DNA of 38,886 nt from UBA11869 sp964544965 (GTDB taxonomy: Bacteria > Pseudomonadota > Gammaproteobacteria > Eutrophobiales > Eutrophobiaceae), in the NCBI GenBank assembly GCA_964544965.1, contig CAZJED010000005.1:1-38886 (forward strand). Direction: 5' to 3'. Positions 33,819 through 38,886 of the stretch are shown in pieces. The position numbers and the translations under genes are program-made. Position 1 is the first letter of the stretch. Every line of letters starts with the position of its first letter. Below the pieces are notes generated by a model that worked only from the letters and a program-made list of their open reading frames with translations, had not been told where the DNA came from and made no database searches.

Positions 33819-35196
33819 TTCCTTCTGTTGTTTTTCTTGTATTGGCAGAATTTTGTTCAATCTTGAGTGGGTATAGATCGGCAATAGTCAGCCTATCATC
33901 AATCAAATACTTTTTTGCAACTGTCAAAACTTGTTCATTTGTCACAGCTTTAATTCTTTCCACATATTTATCAGCTAAAGTTGAAGATAAACCGACTGTT
34001 TCTAATATACCAATTATCATTGCCTGATAAAAAATAGAATCTTTCTCATAAACATCAGAAGAAATTACTTGTGCTTTAACGCGGTTTAATTCTTCATCGC
34101 TAACTAGATATGTTTGTAAATTTAATATTTCATTTCTAAACGCTATTTCAAGCTCTTGCACTGATTTATCTGATGCAGGTGTTCCAGACAAAGTAAACAG
34201 GTTATCTAAACGTGAGGTCATTTGATAACTTGCGCTTGCTGCTGCTGCAATCTCGTTGCCTCTAACTAGCCGGCTAGCAATCCTTGCGCTATTACCACCA
34301 TCTAATATTCCTGCTAATACTTCTAGAGCGTATGGCTCCCAGTCATATTCATTATCATCAAGGTTATTCGGTATTATTACTGGCGTCTTATAAGCCATCA
34401 TTAAAGTTGGCAATTCAGCAGGACGTTTTACAGTGATACGCTTTGTTCCTTGTTGTGGAACTTCTATTTGTCTTTTTGTTGTTATTAATTCCCCCGGAGA
34501 AAGAGGCCCAAAATGTTCGTACGCAAGTGCATACACATCATTTGGATCGACATCGCCGACAACTACAACTGTTGCATTATTAGGCGCATACCATTTTTTA
34601 TACCAATTTCTCAGATCATTAATTTCCATATTATCTAGATCCTGCATCCACCCAATAACAGGAAAACGATATGGGCTCGTTTGAAAAGCAGCTGCTTTTA
34701 TTGCTTCATATAAAAATGACTGGGGATTATCTTCGGTGCGCCATCGTCTCTCCTCTTTTACCACTTCAATCTCTTTTATAAATTCTTCATCAGATAATTT
34801 TAAATGCCGCATTCGATCGGCTTCCAGTTCAAAACTAATTGATAATCTTGATTTTTCAAGGGTTTGAAAATAACTTGTATAATCGGGACCAGTAAAAGCA
34901 TTATCACGACCACCATTCTCGGCAATAATGCGTGAGAATTCACCGGGGGCAAATCTCTCTGTTCCCTTAAACATCATATGCTCTAGTACGTGTGATATTC
35001 CAGTAATGCCATCATGTTCATAGCTACTCCCAACCTTATACCAAATTTGTGTTACAACAACAGGAGCTCGGTGGTCTGCCTTCACCAAAAGTTTAAGGCC
35101 ATTATTTAGTTCATACTTATGCACCTGAGCCGTGGCAATGATTGGACTTGCCAAAATTAAAAATATGCTACTTATTTTAAACCATGAATATTTCAT
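33802..35196 (-). CDS. M16 family zinc metalloprotease
   Basis: Protein of 464 residues with a Sec signal peptide (about 1-23, ending ATA). The inverted zinc motif HVLEH is at 69-73, with the distal metal Glu in VVKEERR (E148 or E149) and the nearby FSRIIAENGGRDNAFTGPDYT. It is a complete M16 (pitrilysin/insulinase family) peptidase, probably periplasmic. It probably forms a heterodimer with the motif-less downstream gene. Substrate unknown. It is divergent from ftsY across 173 bases and begins the run M16-M16-rsmD-coaD-ggt, an order also seen next to ftsY in Pseudomonas. Confidence 0.92.
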   Translation of the reverse strand: MKYSWFKISSIFLILASPIIATAQVHKYELNNGLKLLVKADHRAPVVVTQIWYKVGSSYEHDGITGISHVLEHMMFKGTERFAPGEFSRIIAENGGRDNAFTGPDYTSYFQTLEKSRLSISFELEADRMRHLKLSDEEFIKEIEVVKEERRWRTEDNPQSFLYEAIKAAAFQTSPYRFPVIGWMQDLDNMEINDLRNWYKKWYAPNNATVVVVGDVDPNDVYALAYEHFGPLSPGELITTKRQIEVPQQGTKRITVKRPAELPTLMMAYKTPVIIPNNLDDNEYDWEPYALEVLAGILDGGNSARIASRLVRGNEIAAAASASYQMTSRLDNLFTLSGTPASDKSVQELEIAFRNEILNLQTYLVSDEELNRVKAQVISSDVYEKDSIFYQAMIIGILETVGLSSTLADKYVERIKAVTNEQVLTVAKKYLIDDRLTIADLYPLKIEQNSANTRKTTEGNARAH

Positions 35197-35369
35197 TGTT
35201 TTTTATCTATAATGTTTGTATTAAATTCCGTATGATTGAGCCTATTCTAAAATATTTCAATATTATTATTAAGTACAGATTTATTTACATAATGAAATTA
35301 TTGTAAAAAAATATTTTTTATGTTCGATTTTAAAAATTTAGTGGCGATATATCAAAACATTAAACCAAT

Positions 35370-36275
35370 ATGAAATCACTTGCTAGTCGCCTTAAATTAA
35401 CACGCGCAAATCTTTTTGGTTCATTATTTAATAAACATAAATGTACAATTAATAATACCATTATTAGAGAGCTAGAAGATAGATTTTTACTTGCTGATAT
35501 TGGCATTAAAACAACTGAGCAAATCATCCAGTTATTAAAATCGGCTCTTAAAACAAATTCAGATGCTATCCCACTTGAAGCACATATCAAAGAAATTCTT
35601 TTATCAATGCTTAACCCAGTGGAAAAAAATTTAGTAGTCCCCGACAATATTAATAAACCTTATTTAATTTTAGTTGTTGGTGTTAATGGTGTCGGCAAAA
35701 CAACAACTATTGGAAAACTTGCAAAATATATAAAATCTAAGAATAAAAGTGTCCTACTCGCAGCTGCCGATACTTTTCGAGCGGCGGCAACCGAACAATT
35801 GAATAAATGGGCTCAGTTAAATGATGTTAAAGTTATTTCACTAACTAGTGGGTCTGATGCAGGTGCTGTCATATATAACGCACTGCAATCTGCGCGTACT
35901 AATAATATTGATGTATTAATTGCTGATACTGCGGGTCGCTTACACAACAAGAAAAATCTGATGGATGAAATAAAAAAAATTAGTAATATCAGTAAAAAGT
36001 TTGACTCATCAATAAAAAAAGAGACATTTTTAATATTGGATGCTGGTACTGGACAAAATACGTTAGCTCAGGCAAAACAATTTCAAGAAACTATAGGTGT
36101 AGACGGAATTATTTTAACTAAGCTTGATGGTACTGCCAAAGGTGGTATTGTATTTGCTCTTGCTAATGAATTGAAAATTCCAATTCATTTTATTGGGATT
36201 GGAGAAAATATTGATGACTTACAACCATTTAATGCTTCAGAATTTATTGATGCGTTATTAGGTGGCGATTTATGA
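35370..36275 (+). CDS. ftsY: Signal recognition particle receptor FtsY
   Basis: Protein of 301 residues, an SRP GTPase. It has the N domain (about 1-85) and G domain with G1 GVNGVGKTTTIGKL (104-117), DTFRAAATEQL (134-144), DTAGRL (186-191), ILDAGTGQN (222-230) and TKLDGTAKGG (250-259). It docks ribosome-nascent chain complexes at the inner membrane. The long acidic A domain of E. coli FtsY is absent; it begins directly at the N domain. Its TGA overlaps the ftsE ATG (ATGA). A TATAAT at 35208-35213 lies in the upstream gap without a good -35. Confidence 0.95.
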   Translation: MKSLASRLKLTRANLFGSLFNKHKCTINNTIIRELEDRFLLADIGIKTTEQIIQLLKSALKTNSDAIPLEAHIKEILLSMLNPVEKNLVVPDNINKPYLILVVGVNGVGKTTTIGKLAKYIKSKNKSVLLAAADTFRAAATEQLNKWAQLNDVKVISLTSGSDAGAVIYNALQSARTNNIDVLIADTAGRLHNKKNLMDEIKKISNISKKFDSSIKKETFLILDAGTGQNTLAQAKQFQETIGVDGIILTKLDGTAKGGIVFALANELKIPIHFIGIGENIDDLQPFNASEFIDALLGGDL

Positions 36276-36958
36276 TTCAATTCATAAATGCTTTTATGAC
36301 TTACCCTAGCGGCAACAAAGCCTTGCAAAATATAAATCTCAATATTGATAAAGGTGAAATGGTTTATGTAAGCGGGCGCTCAGGAGCTGGCAAAAGCACT
36401 TTATTAAAATTAATTAATTTAATTGATCGCCATACACGCGGACAAATTATAGTAAAAGGCCAGAATCTGGAACGAATTAAAAGAAATCTTGTGCCTATAT
36501 TCAGAAGAAATATTGGTTTTATTTTTCAGAATCATAGATTGCTTAATGATCGAACTATTTTTGATAACGTTGCGCTGCCCTTAGTAATAGCTGGCAATAG
36601 CCACCAAGAAATAAAAAGGAGAGTACAGGCAGCGCTTGACAAAGTCGATCTATTATCAAAAATTAATAGTTACCCGATGGAATTATCCGGTGGAGAGCAA
36701 CAACGTATTGGAGTTGCTAGAGCGGTAGTAAATCGCCCTGCTATTTTGTTAGCTGATGAGCCTACCGGGAATCTGGATCCAACTCTTTCATGGGAAATAA
36801 TGAAACTATTTGAACAATTTAATCAAGTGGGTGTTACTGTGCTTATTGCAAGTCATGAGTTTGATATGATTAAAAACATGAAAAAAAGAATTATTATTCT
36901 AAACAAAGGAAGAATTACAAATAGCGCAGATACGCCTGATAAACTAATAGTAAATTAA
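36272..36958 (+). CDS. ftsE: Cell division ATP-binding protein FtsE
   Basis: Protein of 228 residues, an ABC ATPase with Walker A GRSGAGKST (35-43), Q-loop FIFQNHRLL, signature LSGGEQQR (138-145), Walker B AILLADEPTGNLD and switch ASHEFD. With FtsX it regulates peptidoglycan hydrolases at the septum. It overlaps ftsY by 4 bases and is followed by ftsX, the standard ftsYEX order. Confidence 0.96.
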   Translation: MIQFINAFMTYPSGNKALQNINLNIDKGEMVYVSGRSGAGKSTLLKLINLIDRHTRGQIIVKGQNLERIKRNLVPIFRRNIGFIFQNHRLLNDRTIFDNVALPLVIAGNSHQEIKRRVQAALDKVDLLSKINSYPMELSGGEQQRIGVARAVVNRPAILLADEPTGNLDPTLSWEIMKLFEQFNQVGVTVLIASHEFDMIKNMKKRIIILNKGRITNSADTPDKLIVN

Positions 36959-36992
36959 AGTAGAACGTGAAATTATATAATTGAAGCAACAT

Positions 36993-37907
36993 ATGCAAAT
37001 TTGGCTTAAACAACATGCACATGCATTCTTTTTTAGTTTAGGACAATATATAAAAAATCCAATCAATAATATATTAACAACTTTTGTTATTGGTATCTCG
37101 CTTGCATTTCCTGCAGGATTCTATGTCTTTCTTAATAATGTTCAAATTATCTCTGCTAATTGGGATAAAACGATTGAAATAAATTTATTTTTAGATACTA
37201 CAATTAATGAACAACAGGCGAATGATTTAGCAAATAGAATATTAAAACGTGATGATGTTGCTCAAACAATCCTCATTAAAAAAGATGAAGCGCTCACTGA
37301 GTATAAAAAACTTTCTGGTTTCTCAGATGTGCTTAATGTGCTTAATCAGAATCCGTTTCCAAATGTCATTCTAGTAAAACCGGTATTTAAGGATATTGAT
37401 GAAAATAAAACTAAAAAATTAATTGCTGATTTAGAAATAATACCCGAGATTGATAATCTACAATACGATAATACTTGGATAAAACGTTTGATCCATATTA
37501 TAAAAATAGTAAAACTCTTGACGTTTATACTATCTGCTTTATTGGCAATTGCAGTTTTATTGGTCATTGGCAATACAATTCGTTTATCTATTTATAATTA
37601 TCGTGATGAAATTGAAATAACAAAATTATTTGGAGGAACAGATAGTTTTATACAGCGTCCATTTTTATATAGCGGCGTATGGTATGGCATATTCGGAAGT
37701 ATAATCGCTTGGCTTTTAATTGCTGTTTCGATCCAGATACTAAGTGAGCCCATAAAAAATCTATCGACTCTCTATGCAAGTGACTTCAATTTAGTTGGTC
37801 TTGGCATCACAAACACTCTGCGTTTATTTGGTACAGGGGTGTTACTAGGATTATTTGGTTCCTGGATATCAGTAAAACGTCATTTGTATATAATCGAAGC
37901 TAATTAA
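36993..37907 (+). CDS. ftsX: Cell division protein FtsX
   Basis: Protein of 304 residues from the ATG. One membrane helix near 27-47 is followed by an extracytoplasmic domain (about 50-155) containing VILVKPVFKDIDENKTKKLI. Three more helices follow (about 165-185, 215-240, 270-290) in the usual permease-like layout, with NTIRLSIYNYRDEIEITKLFGGT as the typical cytoplasmic coupling segment. FtsX transmits ATP hydrolysis by FtsE to amidase activators in the periplasm. A TTG 12 bases upstream is an alternative start; neither has a strong Shine-Dalgarno. Confidence 0.93.
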   Translation: MQIWLKQHAHAFFFSLGQYIKNPINNILTTFVIGISLAFPAGFYVFLNNVQIISANWDKTIEINLFLDTTINEQQANDLANRILKRDDVAQTILIKKDEALTEYKKLSGFSDVLNVLNQNPFPNVILVKPVFKDIDENKTKKLIADLEIIPEIDNLQYDNTWIKRLIHIIKIVKLLTFILSALLAIAVLLVIGNTIRLSIYNYRDEIEITKLFGGTDSFIQRPFLYSGVWYGIFGSIIAWLLIAVSIQILSEPIKNLSTLYASDFNLVGLGITNTLRLFGTGVLLGLFGSWISVKRHLYIIEAN

Positions 37908-37930
37908 ACCATTATAAATCAGCCATTTAG

Positions 37931-37936
37931 TATAAT
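37931..37936 (+). promoter_or_regulatory. Candidate -10 element upstream of rpoH
   Basis: A perfect TATAAT at 37931-37936 in the ftsX-rpoH gap. No good -35 is seen 16-18 bases upstream. Transcription from here would start near 37943 and place the CIRCE operator just downstream, as is typical. A second possibility is the extended -10 TGCTAAAAT (37981-37989), which overlaps the right CIRCE arm. Confidence 0.4.
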
Positions 37937-37959
37937 TTTAAATTGAACCTTTCAAATTA

Positions 37960-37986
37960 TTAGCACTCAAACTGCAAGAGTGCTAA
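37960..37986 (+). promoter_or_regulatory. CIRCE operator (HrcA binding site) upstream of rpoH
   Basis: TTAGCACTC (37960-37968), a 9-base spacer (37969-37977), then GAGTGCTAA (37978-37986). Both arms are perfect and the spacing is exactly that of the CIRCE consensus bound by the heat-shock repressor HrcA. It ends 45 bases before the preferred rpoH ATG, in a gap with no other function. At the RNA level it would form a 9-bp hairpin in the 5' leader. No hrcA gene is in the window. Confidence 0.93.
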
Positions 37987-38031
37987 AATGCTTATAGTTG
38001 AAGTTAATTATTGCTTATGGAAATTAAATAT

Positions 38032-38880
38032 ATGAATCAACTAACAAATTTACAGTTTGCATTACCAGTAGGCTCAATTGACAGTTATGTGCATTCTGTC
38101 AATCAAGTACCGATATTAACGCTTGAAGAAGAACAGCGTCTAGCAAGACTTTTAAAAGAGAGCAATGATATAGAAGCTGCTCGTCAATTAGTTATGTCTC
38201 ATCTGCGTTTTGTTGTGAAAATAGCGCGTGGTTATAGTGGGTACGGCCTACAACAATCTGACCTTATTCAAGAAGGCAACATTGGTTTAATGAAAGCGGT
38301 TAAACGTTTTGATCCTGACGTTGGCGTACGGCTTGTTTCATTTGCAGTACATTGGGTACGTGCAGAAATTCATGAATTTATTCTTCGAAATTGGCGTGTT
38401 GTAAAAATTGCAACAACAAAGGCACAACGCAAGTTGTTCTTCAACCTTCGTTCTTCAAAGAAAAGATTGGGTTGGCTTAACCAGAAAGAAATAAATGAAG
38501 TCGCAGAAGATCTTGGGGTGAAACCAAGCGATGTGATAGAAATGGAAAAACGCATGAGTAATTATGATGCGACATTAGAGACACGCATTGAAGATGAAGA
38601 GGGGTCATTTAATGCTCCTATAAGCTACTTAGAAAACAATGAACCTAATCCAGAAGAGCTACTAGAAAATGAACAGAATATAAATCATGAACAAGAAACA
38701 CTAAAGAATGCAATTTCTCTACTAGATGAAAGAAGTAAAGATATTATTTCAAGCCGGTGGCTAACAGAAAAAAAAGCGACTCTTCATGAACTCGCCGCAA
38801 TTCATAATATTTCTGCAGAAAGAGTGAGGCAAATTGAAAACACTGCTATAAAAAAACTCAAAGAGTCTATTAAAAATTAG
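38032..38880 (+). CDS. rpoH: RNA polymerase heat-shock sigma factor sigma-32
   Basis: Protein of 282 residues from the ATG. Region 2 includes HLRFVVKIARGYSGYGL (57-73), DLIQEGNIGLMKAVKRFDP (77-95) and the promoter-melting segment SFAVHWVRAEIHEFILRNWR. The RpoH box QRKLFFNLR, unique to sigma-32, is at 132-140. Region 4 has the helix-turn-helix TLHELAAIHNISAERVRQIE. It directs transcription of heat-shock genes. The ATG at 38032 gives a start that aligns with E. coli RpoH (GGA lies 11 bases upstream); ATG 38017 would add five residues. It follows ftsX, as in other gammaproteobacteria, but carries a CIRCE operator. Confidence 0.97.
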   Translation: MNQLTNLQFALPVGSIDSYVHSVNQVPILTLEEEQRLARLLKESNDIEAARQLVMSHLRFVVKIARGYSGYGLQQSDLIQEGNIGLMKAVKRFDPDVGVRLVSFAVHWVRAEIHEFILRNWRVVKIATTKAQRKLFFNLRSSKKRLGWLNQKEINEVAEDLGVKPSDVIEMEKRMSNYDATLETRIEDEEGSFNAPISYLENNEPNPEELLENEQNINHEQETLKNAISLLDERSKDIISSRWLTEKKATLHELAAIHNISAERVRQIENTAIKKLKESIKN

Positions 38881-38886
38881 CGTTTA

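Noticed and set aside
35240..35340. AT-rich stretch before ftsY as an origin or attachment site
   Set aside because: No DnaA boxes, direct repeats or integrase-type cores were seen; it is ordinary divergent-promoter sequence in a low-GC genome.

Overview
The window (38.9 kb, roughly one third G+C by eye, one 31-base run of N) looks like housekeeping chromosome of a low-GC gammaproteobacterium. The grounds are the heme block hemC-hemD-hemX-hemY, a clear SlmA, the metX-metW pair, PilT/PilU next to yggS-proC-yggT, an algC-type phosphohexomutase in coaBC-dut-algC-argB, and ftsY-ftsE-ftsX-rpoH with an intact RpoH box. Coding density is very high, with many 1-4 base overlaps, and no gap between genes exceeds about 225 bases. 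I saw no tRNA, rRNA, CRISPR array, insertion sequence, phage gene or toxin-antitoxin pair. The order reads like blocks of the Pseudomonas aeruginosa map (recalled from memory) joined together.

Layout. (1) 1-74: C-terminus of an outer-membrane beta-barrel protein. 120-4035, minus strand: hemC, hemD, hemX, hemY, with the assembly gap inside hemX. (2) 4164-10215, plus strand: gshB, tonB, ruvX, pyrR, pyrB, a degenerate dihydroorotase (pyrC'), and a PyrK-type iron-sulfur flavoprotein. (3) 10270-13614, minus strand: pilT, pilU and a third PilT/PilU-family ATPase. (4) 13838-17803, plus strand: yggS, proC, yggT, metX, metW. (5) 17809-19986: an exonuclease III/Crc-family gene divergent from pyrE, then a DUF4124 protein. 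(6) 19987-24605, minus strand: coaBC, dut, algC, argB, slmA. (7) 24754-29746, plus strand: rpmB, rpmG, a four-gene GldA/GldF/GldG/DUF4340-like ABC module, mutM. (8) 29762-35196, minus strand: two M16 peptidase-family genes, rsmD, coaD, ggt. (9) 35370-38880, plus strand: ftsY, ftsE, ftsX, rpoH.

Functionally the window covers tetrapyrrole synthesis, glutathione synthesis and breakdown (gshB, ggt), pyrimidine synthesis and salvage control (pyrB, pyrC', pyrK, pyrE, pyrR, dut), methionine, proline and arginine steps, CoA synthesis (coaBC, coaD), type IV pilus retraction, cell division (slmA, ftsEX), protein targeting (ftsY) and the heat-shock sigma factor.

The most striking signal is not a gene. 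A perfect CIRCE operator (9-base arms, 9-base spacer, 37960-37986) lies directly upstream of rpoH, implying that the HrcA repressor controls sigma-32. Also worth a look are the three tandem retraction ATPases, the catalytically dead dihydroorotase next to an orphan PyrK, the Crc-like protein that keeps all nuclease residues, and the GldAFG-like module. I did not find a clearly new multi-gene system.
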